Source of the DNA: Prostheceraeus crozeri
Lineage: Eukaryota > Platyhelminthes > Polycladida > Euryleptidae
Direction of reading: 5' to 3'
Assembly (NCBI GenBank): GCA_907163375.1
Contig: CAJQUW010007273.1
Location: forward strand, 301,001-365,000
DNA length: 64,000 bases
Positions 36,560-49,744 of this stretch are shown one piece after another (positions within the stretch are counted from its first letter, which is position 1; each line of letters begins with the position of its first letter). The notes beneath the pieces were generated by a model. It saw nothing but the letters and a program-made list of their open reading frames with translations. It was not told the DNA's origin and searched no databases. A program made the translations under genes and the position numbers.

Positions 36560-37560
36560 AGGTTTTAAACCATGAGAGAAGTCGACATACCTAACCAGCT
36601 TCTGAGATGACAATTCTTTGGGGATTTCTGCTGCAGGGGAAAGCCATGCACTAGTTTCTGGAGAACTTCATCATCCAGAATATCGCCGATGTCTACCGAG
36701 GCCACCAGGGAGACGCATAGCAAATCTGTGGACAGGTTTCCGACCCACCGACCACCAAACTCCAACTCTAATATCAATAACCTAGGGTGAAACACAGGCG
36801 GCATCTCGAGGAAAATCCCAAAGTTTCTTCGCGTCTGCAACCCCTCTCGTGACATCATCTGCACACAGGAGGCATTCCTGAGGCCGGAGCGATGACTCAA
36901 ACTCGGATTTTGACGTCACCCGACGGCAAGACGGTGTTGAGACTGGTGGGGTGTTCTGACTGCCGTTCACCTTGGACTTAACTACCTTTCACAAGAAGTC
37001 GAATTTGGTGGACAGCCAGATGCGCCCAACGCGCACGTCTTCGATGCTGGTCGATCGCCTCCGTCTTCTTCTATCATCAACATCTTCACCTTCAATTCCT
37101 CTGACAATCGCGATGATCGTGTAGGTGTTTTGGAAGATCTAACAACAACTGGGTGACTTCAACGCTCACTATGAATTCTAGGACACCTCTCAGCATACAG
37201 ACTGAGTTGCCGATCTGATACTTGGCCATGATCATCCTCAACGACGCTAGCAACAGCCCTAGCAGAAACCCTGCCACTAGTGGTGGCAACTCGCCGGACA
37301 CGACTTTCGTGCCTGCACGACTGGAAAGGTGATGCCATTGGAATATTTGCCCACTTCACTTGGTTCCAGTCATCTACCGATCGTCACAAGCATTGGTGTG
37401 CAGCTTCATTCCGACGAGCATATACCACTCAGACCTCACTGCAGCTACCGCACCACCAACTGATCATCCTTCCGTCGGTTGCTTGGCGAAGAACCACTTT
37501 CCAATGGTGGCTCCTTTTAATCAGTTAAGGAAAAGCAGCTAATCTGGAGCGTCTGAGTGA
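36560..37560 (+). mobile_element. LINE apurinic-type endonuclease remnant (Jockey/CR1-like)
   Basis: This stretch is visibly richer in G+C than its surroundings. Across plus-strand frames it reads IICTQEAFLRPER (compare the ICLQET.L.P motif), WGVLTAVHLGLNY (GGVL.AVR.GL.Y), INIFTFNSSD, then LGDFNAHYEF (the GDFNAH catalytic motif) and LPTSLGSSHLPIVTS (the SDHLPI motif region). The order is right for the endonuclease domain of LINE ORF2. Many in-frame stops show that the copy is old. The minus-strand frames here (36,565-36,900, 37,092-37,301) are shadows. Confidence 0.7.
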
Positions 37561-40500
37561 ACAACGCTTTGAACTTGGTTATCCGATTGGTGAATTGATG
37601 TAAGCCCAGGTTTTGGTGAACGAGTGCATGGATCACTACTGTTTGATTTCGTAGCATTTTTCAACGAATAACACATCGAACTTGCAACAAAGACGACATT
37701 ATTGCTTATAGGGTTGACTGACGCAACATTGCAAGGCCGTACAACATGCCCGTACAACCAGCTGGCGTGCATCTACCAACAAACTGGAAATATCTCCCGT
37801 GAACATAACCGCGGTTAGTCTGGTGCACAATTCTTGCCCTGGATGGACGATTCAATGTCATCGGATAGCTTGAAAGTAGGCGTAATTAGATGTCTTCCGC
37901 GGCTAAAATATTATCAGAAACTTGCTGATAACTCCTCGTTTGTTTACTTTAATTTGAGGCTTTCCCTAGGAGCAAACATTACAGCAGAGTTTCAGGAACA
38001 CTTTGAACCATAATTCATTTTCTGAATACTTTTAATATTTATCTGAAGGCAACCATACTCAAAAAAATTCAGTAGTCAATTGAGACTTCTTTTTACATTA
38101 TTTTCTGCTGCATGTTGCTTAGATGTTTTCTTGCTGGTATGATATACACTCCATCTTTCCACTGACCTCGAGATTTGACCTTACTATTATTCAACTTGTA
38201 CTAGTCTAAAGGTATCATGCTTCATATGAACTTGGATGCGACTTACAGCAAAATCCTGTCTCAAAGGAGTTGCTCTCAACTGCCAAATTTCTGTATCTAA
38301 CATGCACCTAGTCGGCATCAATCAACAAATATGAAAGTGAAAGGTTTTCAGCATGCGAAACATGTCTATATAGTATCTCTAAGACAAGTACATGCTACAG
38401 GTCTCAACGTAGATCATTTTTCTATCATGTATTGAGTAAGAAACACTTCTTTTGCTTACCATTGTTTCGCTATTAACCGAATCTTCAACATGATTAGCTA
38501 AACGAATATAGATCAAAGCAAAACGCCGTCAATACATGACTTCGGATCATCAAATATTGTTCTAGATCATCTGGAATTAAACTTTATTCTCACAGAATGA
38601 ATAGAAAGCCTTTGATAGAAATAAAAGTTACCTATTTAATATTGCAAATTCTAAATTCGACAATCTCCGTGCATTGAAGGCACTGAATAGAAAATTTCAC
38701 TTCTTCATTTATCTGACCTAAATGAAGTTGTAAACACATTCACTTGAGAGAATAAGAATCGAGTGAAATTCTTTGTCCTAAGCGTTTCCATACACTTAGA
38801 AGCGATAACAATATGACAATTTCTAGGAATGTTGGAATAATTAAGGAGTAAGAACTATTTGCAAATGATCTTTTAAAGTGGTATATGAGAAGCAAGCGAA
38901 CTGAAAAATGAGGAATCACAAGTTAACCTTGATAATTTGTGCCAATCATCAACCATGCATCATGTATTTATGCACAATTATATAATTTTATTTTGAATTT
39001 TCTTATTTAATTTATTCAAATTAATTTATTTTAATATTTATTTATTTAATATTTTAATTTACCTTACAAATCATGTATTTTCCATTTGTAAGGAGAATAA
39101 TTAAAAATTGAGTTCAAAATTCATGAAACCCGACCCGACGTTCTTCTTTAGTACACGTACATGTACAATTGCAAAGAAGTTCCATTTATATTTAAAAATC
39201 ACAATTACTCCTAATGCGATGTAAATTATTATCTCTTTGCAGGATTACACGGTTGCCGCTTGAGATATATATTATCAAACTATTGAATATTACAATACTT
39301 TAGACAGACGGAATCAGATTTCAGGACTAAAATTTGTCTTCGCTGATCATTATAGATGTATCTGCAGATCATCGCTACATCACTAATGAAGATATTAATT
39401 TTACGAAATCACAAGTGATGGAAGGAAAATCCCGCGCTACACATGCACATAACGCTTTCCCTGGTACAATCCTCCACAGGAGGTGCCACAGCATTTAGCC
39501 TTTACCACATATGGATGTTAGAAATTAGAAACTCAGATGACAAAATGTAACAATAAGAATTTTTACATGCGATTCGTATTGCCTTACGCTGACGAGACAT
39601 CGGTATCGATGTGTCTACATAAGAGTTGAATGATATTTAGGTTTATTAGAAGTTCTTTCGGTATTAATAGCATGACATTACGCTAGCAACTTCTTTAGAT
39701 TTCATCATGGTTTAACTCACACGTTATTCGATTTTAGTATGCTCAATGGTCAGCCAGAACAACTGACATGAACTCAAACTTGTCGTGATGATTGTTTGAT
39801 CTATTTGCGAAATGCAATGTCTAATATATCGTGATCGGCTGTGAAAAGAGAACTTTCAGCGATATTAGGAGAACTACTTTAGAGAAATAATCGATTTTCT
39901 ACCTTTATGTGATCATTGGTCAGCGAGGATGAGGGATTGAGGTCAAATTGGCATGAGTGTTGCTTGGACTGATATTAAGAGATGCATCCTTCATTCCTTG
40001 CAGCTGGATTTCAAAATAATATTACTCGAGTTGACTGCTTTACATTTTATCACCTGTACCGAAATTTGAAATCTCAACTTTTGTATGATCACTGCCAGAA
40101 AACGCATCCATTTTTAATAGCACCACACTACTTGAGATATGTAACTCTCTAAATCACATCATAATCACCGATTGTACCACAGACATCGAATTAAAGTTTG
40201 AAATCCCAATTTTGCTGCTTTATGTTACTCATTGATGATATCAATATTCATGGTGCATTTGAGGAGTATATTTTGTGCATGTATATCACGAAACCTTTGG
40301 GTAACTTCAAGTCGTCACTCTTCTTTGCTGTATTATTTGAAGTATTTAGACTTGTAGAATGTCATTTCACTTATGCGTGTCTTAGGCACTTTTACTGTGG
40401 GCAACATGACGCAACTATCCATACACTTCCTCATACGGAAAAATTGCGAAAAATAGGTCATCAACTGCAAGATATCTAAAGTCTGCTAAGCTATTGTCTA

Positions 40501-43430
40501 TACCTCTACGTCTACAGCTACCTATTTATTGAAGATTTGTGTCAGCGTTAACTTACAGTAAGAAATCAGGTCGTCCTTGAAACAGAGATTATCACTAATT
40601 AATTGAATTGAATTTCAATTAATTGATTGAAAGAGAAAATTGCAATCAACATTTGAAAATACATGATGCTTAGAACAAGAAAGTGGGAGCTCCAGCTTGG
40701 GGATATCACTGGATATGTCCAACACAGTTTCAGGGGGCATCCCACCGGGGAAAAATAGGGTTAAGTCGCCAAAACCTGACAAAATCCAAGTCAATAGTTT
40801 GTGACTGCCAAGGCTTTGCGTCCACTTCCTAATGCTGTACTTGCTCCACTAACTTCACATGTACCTCTCACTCCTGAGTATGGATTGCAATCCCGGGGAC
40901 TTTTCCAAATAAAGGCATTCGGGATCCCGGGATTTCGAAAGAAATCATTCTACAGCATATTTAGAGGAAGAAAAGTGCATCCTGATAGTCCTTTCATGTA
41001 CAATTTGCTACACCTTGTACGAAGTACAATCTGAACGTCAGTAACAATTAGCGTGTGTGATTAGAGCTTTTTTACGAGTTGTTTACTTGAATGGGCCACT
41101 ATACAACTGCAGTGGTTATTATGACTAGTGACGGCATGAAACTTGAAAACATAGTTGAAGGAAGGGGACATCTATTGAGTTTTGATCCCTCTCGGAAATG
41201 TGAAAGCAGAAGAGCCAAACTCTCCAAATTATTGGCCGTACATCGGCTTGATGCAACGCGCAGTGTTGGCCAACATGCGGCTTTATAGATTATAAAAACA
41301 CAGGCTACAAGACCGCACATATTGCAGAAAGCAATTTGAAGACCTAATTCATAGTTTCTGGCTCTAACTGATAGCATATTGCTGGACAAAATCGAAGAGG
41401 AAGATCAAGAAATAATTCTGCAATTCCTGCTATTTTCTGAAACTTTCTTAGAGAAAAAGAAAAGCATTCGATACCTATTTAGTTTCCATTGGCAAAGTAG
41501 TCCAAAAATACTAGCTCACTATTGAAGCGTCTATCAAATACTACCAAAATGACAACTAAATGAATGCCGAGATTTTCAAAAACCCACGGGATCCTGACAT
41601 TGCATTCCCTCCTGAGTGTCTCACACAGACGGTCAACTAGACATTGCATGTCCACATTCGCACATCCATTTTTCACTAGCGCACAGACAGCAAGCTCTGA
41701 GCCATCCTCGACAATGGCACGCCACCAAGAGTATAAGCATCATCCATCATTTTCCACAATGCATAGAATTTTCAATTCCAAATACTTCATTTGAAATTCG
41801 GTAATTGTTTGATTTCAACTTGGTGTTCAACTGATTGATAGCTGTCGTTGATGTAGCACCATTCAAGCGGAGTTCTCACACGTTATCCCTCTTAGCACAT
41901 CCATAATTAAATTTCTACCTCAATTCTCTCCTGCTATCTGAAGGAAGGCTTTGATTTCGATCATACACGCAGACAGGATTTATGAGCAATCGCATGTTTA
42001 CATTTTTCTAACTCTTCAATGCACAACATAAATGAGAAAATCCTTTCTCAAGATATTGCTCCAACCGTTCCTATTAATTTTCCCGAGAATCTTAATAATC
42101 AAAGTAGCGGCTGACTTTGAAAAAAATTCATGGTATGCCAGTTGGCCATAAATCCTAGAAAATGGATTAGAACCTTATGCTTTGACGGAGCGCCTCTCAA
42201 CTTGCATAAGAATAAATCTATCTTGTTGTAAGTGGCTTGTTTAAAAGATTTGGGACTTTAATTCTACGAAAACTAAAGAACAACGTGTTTCCTTCTTTGA
42301 AGTAGAGAACGGAGGGTAGCTAACTAACGTTGATTGTGGTGTGAAAGTTACGTGCCTCTCTGTATAGATTCCATTGCATCCGCTTTTTGTGAATTATCTG
42401 TGGGAGTGCCGACTAAGAAGAAATGAGTATAAACTTCTTTCTTGAACTCATAAAAATGGGAGATGGCTTGTTAAATGACCCTGTAAACTGCACTACTTCA
42501 GAAGCAGTGAAAATGCGCATGACAGAAAATGTCGGTAAATATCAGTGTGATGATAGCACAATTTGATAATTAGCTGATGGCGCAACAGCTAAAAAGCCGT
42601 TAAAAGCCGGTTTACTGATTTTTCCATCAGACTGTAAAAGCAGCTAAGAAAAGAGAAAAATTGATTTTAGCTGTTGAGTCTAACGATTGTTCATGGTTGT
42701 TTTCATTGTTTATATGATGAATATGGTCATTAATTTTTGTAAGAATTGAGAAATTAAATTATTATCTTTTTTTGCACGAACAGATTTGCGAACAAGCGTC
42801 GCTCATCAAATGCAAACCGTTGGCAATGCTTTAAGTTTTTAGAAGGGACATTTTCATCATGAGAATACTTAATTTTGAATTCGCTGATCAACAGCTTAAG
42901 CTAGTGTCATGCCCATCTTCTTAATGAGGATGCAAAAACTGAGAATCACAAACAATGTCAGACATGCGCTTTCCATAAATCAGCAAATGCATACATACTA
43001 TATTCAGAAAATATGAAGCACAGTAAAGAAATCGTGAATTATGGATATTGATTCATAGAGCGACAGCCAATGATTTTTCTATTGTCTTCCGGACTAACCA
43101 CACTCGCCTAGTTGAATCCATCCATATTGATTAAAATGCATGAAATTGACAATTTATTGAACAAATGCGATTCTTCTGTTCCGTTGCGTACGCGTATATT
43201 GTATTTGTGCTACAGAGAAGTAATTGTAAATGTGCAATTACCTCTTCAATCATTCTACTCGTATTGTAAATTTCATTTTATCTGTTCTTAACTGCGTTTA
43301 CTTGATCATTTTTATTTGTATATAAACCTCATTTTGCTGATTTGACTTGATGCCTTGATGATGTATCAATAAACGATATGAAATCGATCGACGATGAATC
43401 AAGTGTTTTTGTATTTAAATTTTGGTCGTA
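37561..43430. other. long spacer with no recognised gene
   Basis: No coding region was recognised in about 5.9 kb. The region 38,980-39,065 is almost pure A+T (TTTATTTAATATTTT-like). An imperfect AATTAATTGAATT palindrome lies at 40,597-40,625. Frames at 40,198-40,479, 40,801-41,034 and 41,099-41,389 show no domain. The 40,680-41,030 stretch is less AT-rich and could be a decayed repeat. Confidence 0.4.
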
Positions 43431-43503
43431 TAGTATACAATGCCATCTAGTAAGGCAGCATCTAGTTAGGCAGCAAAATTATACAATGACATCAAGCTAG
43501 ACA

Positions 43504-43930
43504 GCACAGGTCTAGTTAACATTGGTCATAGGTTCGAATCCTACCAGCCGCACATCTTTTGCATGGCAATTTGATCTATCGTTTATTAATAATTTAATTT
43601 CATTCTTGTTAATTGCATTCACGACATGGTTTAAGATGCTTTGGTAGACAATTGATCCCCACTACTTGCCTTAATGTCGGCGGTCACAATTGTGACGTGT
43701 TATTTATTCATTGATTATTATTGCCTTGACAACTGATGTGGGGTGGTGAGGGTTTGAACCCGCCAATTGACACAGCCGCGCAAGTGGCTCGTAACTCAGT
43801 TGGTTAGAGCACAGGTCAAGTTTACCTTGGTCGTGGGTTCGAATCCTACCAGCCGCACATCTTTTGCATGGCAATTTGATCTATCGTTTATTCAATTTCA
43901 TTGTTGTTAATCGTTGTGCTCATTATCTTG
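43504..43930 (+). repeat. tRNA-derived SINE-like sequence, direct duplication of head and body
   Basis: AGCACAGGTC, then GGTTCGAATCCTACCAGCCG, then CACATCTTTTGCATGGCAAT, then TTGATCTATCGTTTATT occur twice: about 43,504-43,617 and 43,811-43,918. The second copy has the fuller tRNA-like head from 43,786 (GTGGCTCGTAACTCAGTTGG, TTAGAGCAC) with A and B box-like motifs. The acceptor stem nearly pairs with AGCCGCA, but the anticodon loop lacks the U33 expected of a tRNA and the D stem is mismatched, so this is a SINE head rather than a tRNA gene. (TAGTTAGGCAGCA)-like short repeats precede it near 43,450-43,480. Confidence 0.65.
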
Positions 43931-45136
43931 AATATCTTGAAATATCCAAAAATTGACTTAAAATGCAGCAGGAAGCAATGATTGTTTAAGGAATTAGTGT
44001 ATTGATTTATTATCGCCATTTGAATAGACTGACTCCTGATGCCGGATATTTGCCATAACGACTTGCTTGCGGAAAGGAATGGTCTTAATGATGAAGCAGT
44101 TGTATATTTGGATGTCAAGCAAAATATTCATCATGATGGTGTCCACCCATCTGCCCATTAAGTCGAGACTTTCCCTTTTAACGTACTTTTTGCTAATCCG
44201 GAAGGTCTTCTGCCTTTCTGTATCGATTACATGATATTTACTTATCAAGTATGACGCTACTTGCGTGTTTAGTCATATTTACACTACGTAGTGCACAAAG
44301 TTAAAAGTTCTTGTTACATGCCCATAAAAAGAGGGTACAGCATACGTGATCTGAGAGTCTCGATAGAAAACCTCATAGCAAGCATTTTATTCTTTTGTTG
44401 AAGTTCAGGCAGCCTCCAGTAGCCAATTATTAGCTCGGTCTAATTTAATGTGAGTTTTATGCATATGCACGTGAAGCTCTGTACATATTGTGAAACTATT
44501 TCGTATAAGTTTATAAGTTTGGGTGGAGCATGGGTCCGACTGCTGATCGTCCAAATGATAAAGGACCCGAAACGAGACGCAAGCAGTCGATAATCTTGCT
44601 GATGGCCCCGTACATCTTTGTGCATTTTTTAATCAGGTGCAAGTATGCTTTTATTGCTTTATTACAGCCTGTCTTTGTTGCCCGAGTGAGCACCAAAAAT
44701 GAGGAGTTTCCAGATCTGCCAGAAGATATTTTCAGTATTGTAAATATTATTACAATACTGAATTAAGTAGATAGTAATTATTAAGCATAATAAATTCCTA
44801 TTATATTTTTATCTCACGTGATTGGACGCCAGCTACATTGATGTTGAATTATCCCTTTTATATTTCATTCAAATGCATTATCAAAAAATTAAAATTGATA
44901 TTAAATTTAAATTTCACAAGCAGCTTCGCAAGGCCCATAGTGTCTGATTATATCGGTTTGCAGAGAATTTAGCAGTGATTAGACTTATTACACGTGTCAT
45001 CTGGATTACTAGAGTTATGAGCAAGAGTAGAATCTCAAAAAGCACTGAAGATGCAATGGCTTTCCTGCTATTGTGAGTGGTGACGGAATCGCCAGGTAAG
45101 AAGTCAATCAAAAACTTCATTGTCATCACACTCGAC
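43931..45136. other. spacer with no recognised gene
   Basis: Overlapping frames on both strands at 43,888-44,248 and 44,440-44,766 have no recognisable domain. One short hairpin is listed separately. Confidence 0.4.
44731..44762. terminator. perfect 13-bp hairpin with 6-nt loop (type uncertain)
   Basis: TTCAGTATTGTAA, loop ATATTA, TTACAATACTGAA. A eukaryotic genome does not use hairpin terminators for mRNA, so the type label is only a placeholder for a stem-loop of unknown role. Confidence 0.3.
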
Positions 45137-45140
45137 CAAT

Positions 45141-45434
45141 CAATTTAATGCGATTTTCCATGATGCCAACCAATTAAATGCGATTCTCCATGATGACAGC
45201 CAATTAAATGCAATTTTCCATGATGCCAACCAATTAAATGCGATTTTCCATGATGCCAACCAATTAAATGCGATTTTTCATGATGCCAACCAATTAAATG
45301 CAATTTTCCATGATGCCAACCAATTAAACGCAATTTTCCCATTTAAATGCAATTTTCCATGATCCCAATCAATTATATCCATTTATTCCGTGATCTCAAT
45401 CAATTAATTGCGGTTTTTTCACGGCTGCAATCAA
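45141..45434. repeat. 30-bp minisatellite
   Basis: Six head-to-tail 30-bp units (45,141-45,320) start CAATTAAATGC and end CATGATGCCAAC, with one to three differences between units. They are followed by one shortened unit and about three degenerate ones. Because 30 is a multiple of three, both strands stay open (DANQLNAIFH on plus, GWHHGKSHLI on minus), so the frames at 45,120-45,362 and 45,145-45,342 are a by-product and not evidence of a gene. Another lone partial unit lies near 45,587. Confidence 0.92.
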
Positions 45435-45440
45435 TTATTT

Positions 45441-46770
45441 TCATAGTGACTCTCACTTTCGGGTGTCGTCTCCCCAAGAAAAGATTAGCTGCTAAAAATA
45501 TGTACAGTCTATTTGCTAAAAAAAGTATTTACAAGTCATAGCTTTCGCGAGCCGTCTCGCATTGGCAAGGTTTGGCAGGAGTGTCAATCAATTATTTCTC
45601 GATGACCCATGTTTACGCTGCATTCCGGTGGTGTGTTACGACAATATTCATCATTCATGTGCAATGTCAGCAACTCCTCAATGAACTGTTTTGAATTTTA
45701 CATTTAACTTTTTTTTTGAAAACTCAGTGGATTCCCGTTCCCGAACCTCTCGCATGATGAAAATGTGTTGATATCTTTTCAAAGGCATAACAAAGCTGTT
45801 TTTCATTATTTACCTCGCCGATGCTGAAGTGTAAGCCAACTGCTGACAGAACGGTGCAAGCAAATTAATCAATTATGAATTCATCATTGTTTCAAGAATT
45901 CTTTTCTATTCATTTTGTCAGCTTCTCTAAGAAAGACTAACAGACATTGCAATTCACGAAAAGAAACTGCACTGTGTTGATAAACATCCAAAGTGAGAAT
46001 ATTTTCAACCTTCTCATTGCTATTTGAGTAATTATTTCTATGAACTTTGATATAATTTTCTCACTAATTTCTTCCTATCCAATTATCCAGACTTGTGACC
46101 TGAAGTTGATTTCGTTGTCAAATTTTGCCATCTTCACTACAAACCTGAAGAAGGATAAGTGATCATTCCTGTTTGCAGGAAGTGTGTTAAGCAAGAAATA
46201 ATTTTGTAGATAAATGTCCTTGAGGAGGCAGCAATTATTAATTCCTGATTGAGTTTAATTGCTTATTTCACACACGAAGGAGTTATTGAATCGACTAAGA
46301 AATTGTCAGAAGAAATCTTGAGAGTTGATTGTGAGAACTGGGGATTAGCGTCGACTGTTTCAGAGAAATTAAGAATTGGATGGTACTCTCTGAATCTTGC
46401 AATGTGTGAATTCTGCAGAAAAATTCATCGGAAGATGTCTGTGTGAATTTATGTGCTAACGCTTAGCAAATTCACTGGAAGCGCTCTCCTCAGTTTATTT
46501 TAGTGGCATTGTAGTCAATCGTCTAGTTTGACTTTTGTGCATATGTATCTGCATGTGCGTGGTGTAAACGAATCATTCTTGAATGAGATATCGCAGCTTT
46601 TGCTTGTGATCATTCAGAAAATTGGCCGACAAGATGTATTTCAAATGATATGATGCAGATTTTGTATTTATTATACATCTGCTTCTCTTGCTGCTCTGAG
46701 CTACATTGTAGATGATCACCTTTCAAGCGGGATGGTGAAATAATGGCATAGTCGGTTATCAACACATTAG
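45441..46770. other. spacer with no recognised gene
   Basis: The 65-codon frame at 46,249-46,446 shows no recognisable domain. Nothing else was seen. Confidence 0.4.
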
Positions 46771-46771
46771 G

Positions 46772-47195
46772 GTGCGTCTACACGTACAACTTTATTGCTG
46801 ACACTTTTCGATCCATGATGAGTCAGAAAAGAATGGAAAAACAACAGAAGCAAAGGTATGCCTACAAAAATCGTGCTTCGCGCGTTACCAGACATCAATT
46901 TAGTGAATGCCTGAATGGTCATAAAGAGAAATGCATTGATCTCATCAGCTTATTATCCCCTGAGTGTCAATATAAAGCGGTAAATAAAGTTGAACAAGGC
47001 GCAGCTTCAGCTGCCACCATTTACTGACACTCAGAGGATAATAGGCTGATGAGATCAATGCATTTCTCTTTATCGCCATTCACTATTGTCCGGACTCTGT
47101 CTGATGGCGCACGAAGCACGGTTATTGAAAGCTTGTCTTCGTTTCCATTGTTTGTCCACTCTTCTCTGATTAACGTGGCACGTGTAAATAGCATG
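46772..47195. mobile_element. 424-bp foldback element, family G
   Basis: The arms, about 46,772-46,969 and 47,025-47,195, are inverted copies: about 95 per cent alike near the centre (AAAGAGAAATGCATTGATCT, CATCAGC, GAGTGTCA) and about 70 per cent near the outer ends. The 55-bp spacer itself contains GCAGCTTCAGCTGC. Each arm codes the same peptide ending KEKCIDLISLLSPECQ (plus-strand frame from 46,815, minus-strand frame ending at 47,021). I do not recognise it. The outer GGTGCGTCTACACGTACAAC recalls ends of several cut-and-paste elements, but target duplications were not found. Confidence 0.75.
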
Positions 47196-47221
47196 ATGAA
47201 GGCAGCACGAAGGCACATTGA

Positions 47222-47292
47222 TAGTCCAGTGGTTGCGGGTTTGGGCAGCCGTATCGGAGGTAGTGGGTTCGAATCCAAGGACGTACATGCTA
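47222..47292 (+). repeat. tRNA-derived SINE head
   Basis: CCAGTGGTTGCGGGTTTGGG (A box-like), CAGCCGTATCGGAGG and GTGGGTTCGAATCC (B box-like) are in tRNA order and spacing. The sequence starts right after the outer end of the family G palindrome. The body is undefined. Confidence 0.55.
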
Positions 47293-49744
47293 GATGTAAT
47301 CTAGTCGGTCGCCAAAAATCTACTATGGTCAGTAAAACTAAAACGTTCGATCTCAAGGCCATTATGATTCGTTTCAGCGTGACTGATGTGACATAGTTTT
47401 CTTTGATTCTATTCTGATTTCTGAGAATTGAGGGTGAAGTCTATATACTTCCAATAGTTTGACGTTTGACAAGATTAGTGGTATGGTAGGGAGTTGTACG
47501 AGATACTCGTATAGACTGATAAGTCATATTTTAGCTATACTTATTTCACTGCGTAGAGGTAATGCAAGCGTTTGAAGCAATTTAAATATTATTTTGCAAA
47601 TTTTGCATTCACTTCGTCAAAATGAACGAAAACCTTACATTGATATCATTTAGGGCAGTGTTTGGCTAGTTTCCGCATTCTGATTGGCTAGCTGATTCGA
47701 TGCTGGAAATAGTCGCTTGTAATCGGCAAGCTTGAAAATGTAGAAACTTATACCGAGCGGAAACTGCCAATTTTTGCGATTTGTTGAAAGTGATACAAGG
47801 TGTGTCTAAACAATGGTTGTTGAAGGACGGCGACCCTGTCGATGATTCCCTGACAGGAAGATCCCTCTCGACGCTACAGCATCCAGCCTGTTGATCATTA
47901 CGCAATCTACATGGCCTAATTTCTAACTTATGGACATAACAAGCTTATAAGGTGCTCCGTAAAATGACAGATAGCCTGAAAATCATGGCATCTCCCTCCC
48001 TCTCCCTCTCTTTTTTCTTTCTTTCTGTCTCTCTCTCTTTCATCTTTCTTTACTTCTTGGATTATTGCTTCTATTTTCAACAAGACGCGCACTTACTTAA
48101 TTACTGTGAGGTCACAATTATTCTTGTAAAGTAGATCAAAAGCAGTTGATTCGAATTCTTATTTCAGTCCCTCTGATATCCCTTGCTAAGACTTTGATCT
48201 GAAAAGAATACAAAATATGAAAGATAAGAATAGCATCAAAATGGCAACAAAATTAAACTGAAAATGCATCCTAGAAACAGTTTTCAATTCATTTTATGCA
48301 AAATTGAGTTTCCATAGCAAATGAGTCGAAATGAAGTTTTCATATCATGAAATGTCTTAATTCAAGTTGAATCTAAAATTAATCGAGGCAATTCAATTTA
48401 ATATTAATCATGGATGCCAACTGTGACAGATTTGAATCTCTCTATCTGTTAATGATGGAAAAGTAAGTAGATATAAATTTCATCTGAAGAAAATCTGATA
48501 TGGGTGCTGGATTCATTAGTTATTTACAAGTATATGATTGCTACATTTTGCTTAACTGCATTGATAAGCAAAATGCACTTGCCATCACACTTCAAAGAGG
48601 CTTAACATCTCTTTTGATTGGCTCTGATCTGGAGCGGGCAAAAAGTCCTCTCAAATGATTTGAGAGAAAATAGGACAGCCAGAAAATCGAGGACACTATC
48701 AAGAAATGTTATTCGTATTGAAAATACGTGCAAATTCAGATAAAAACATTGCGTACAAGCGAACAAGCTTTCTCAGGTCCAAGCAAGGAGTTTTCCACAG
48801 TAGCGCGGTGATATGACATATGGATCGAAAGATGAAGCATCGCTTGGATGAGAAACTGAGCTCTCTCGAGTTTATTTGGCTTCGGCAATTCCAGCCTCCT
48901 TACTTCTCCGAATTTGTTCAAGAGTTCTATAGAAAAGTCAGAAACTATCAAGCTGCTTTCGTTTCTTTTGTTTTGCGTGATCAGACAGTACACTATTGTT
49001 CTTGAAAACTAAGCAACGTTTGTGTTCGTTATGTCTCTGATAAAATGAGGAGTAGCTTGACCAAAGGAATGAAAAATTTGCAATAAGAAGTGCAGGTAGG
49101 TCTTTACACCGCAGATATCGCAACTCGCATGTTTATTCTTTCGATTCGCAGGTGGCTTAATACACTGCTTTAACTCTCTTATATGGTCGCTCCCCAAGGC
49201 TTCACTTAAGTTCCTTTTAAAGACATGATCAGTTCAATGAGGCAACATTTCGCGGCTATCAGTTCCCCATTCTTAGGACACGAATTCAAAAAAGGCTTTC
49301 TTGTGTCATTGTGATGACGCTCAAGAACTTTATGAACGAAAACCAAGTCAAACACAATTCGCCGTTCTCTATAGACACTAAGCCTAATTCAGAGAAACTA
49401 AGAATATTTGTCCTCTTGCGTATTCTTTTACTTTTGCATGTTGCAACCTTACACTCATGTGTAAGATGCCAAGAATTCGACCTAATTATAAGTCGGCACA
49501 GTGTCACAACGAGGTTGATTACTGTCTTCCTTGATGACTTGATAAAACTTCAATTGGTTATATTGATGAAGAAGACCAATAAAACTTGAAGCCTCTTTGC
49601 TTGTTATTAGTAGGAGCAGGAATTCCATAGCGAAAGACTTGGCAGCGAATTATTAAGGCGCAGATTTTAAAAACGGGTGTCAAAACCCAAGTTTTTCAAC
49701 CTGGGGCCTGGGTGTTGGGTATTTAACCCAGGTTTTTGCCCAAC
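47293..49744. other. spacer with no recognised gene; pyrimidine tract
   Basis: A run of C and T covers 47,991-48,060 (CTCCCTCCCTCTCCCTCTC onward). Frames at 48,736-48,993 and 49,311-49,589 have no motif. Just before the Gypsy element, 49,690-49,745 holds inverted CAACCTGGG / CCCAGGTT motifs. Confidence 0.4.

Noticed and set aside
36565-36900. Minus-strand 111-codon frame as a gene
   Set aside because: It is antisense to LINE endonuclease motifs that are in the right order on the plus strand.
43786-43860. Functional tRNA gene
   Set aside because: It has B box and acceptor pairing, but the anticodon stem-loop lacks U33 and a clean 5-bp stem, and the body after it is repeated; it is a SINE head.
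45120-45362. Repeat-protein gene (DANQLNAIFH repeats) or CRISPR array
   Set aside because: The units are contiguous without spacers, both strands are open for trivial reasons, and there are no neighbouring cas genes in this metazoan DNA; it is a minisatellite.
47991-48060. Polypyrimidine tract marking an LTR element
   Set aside because: No LTR, primer-binding site or coding region lies next to it; it is simple CT-rich sequence.
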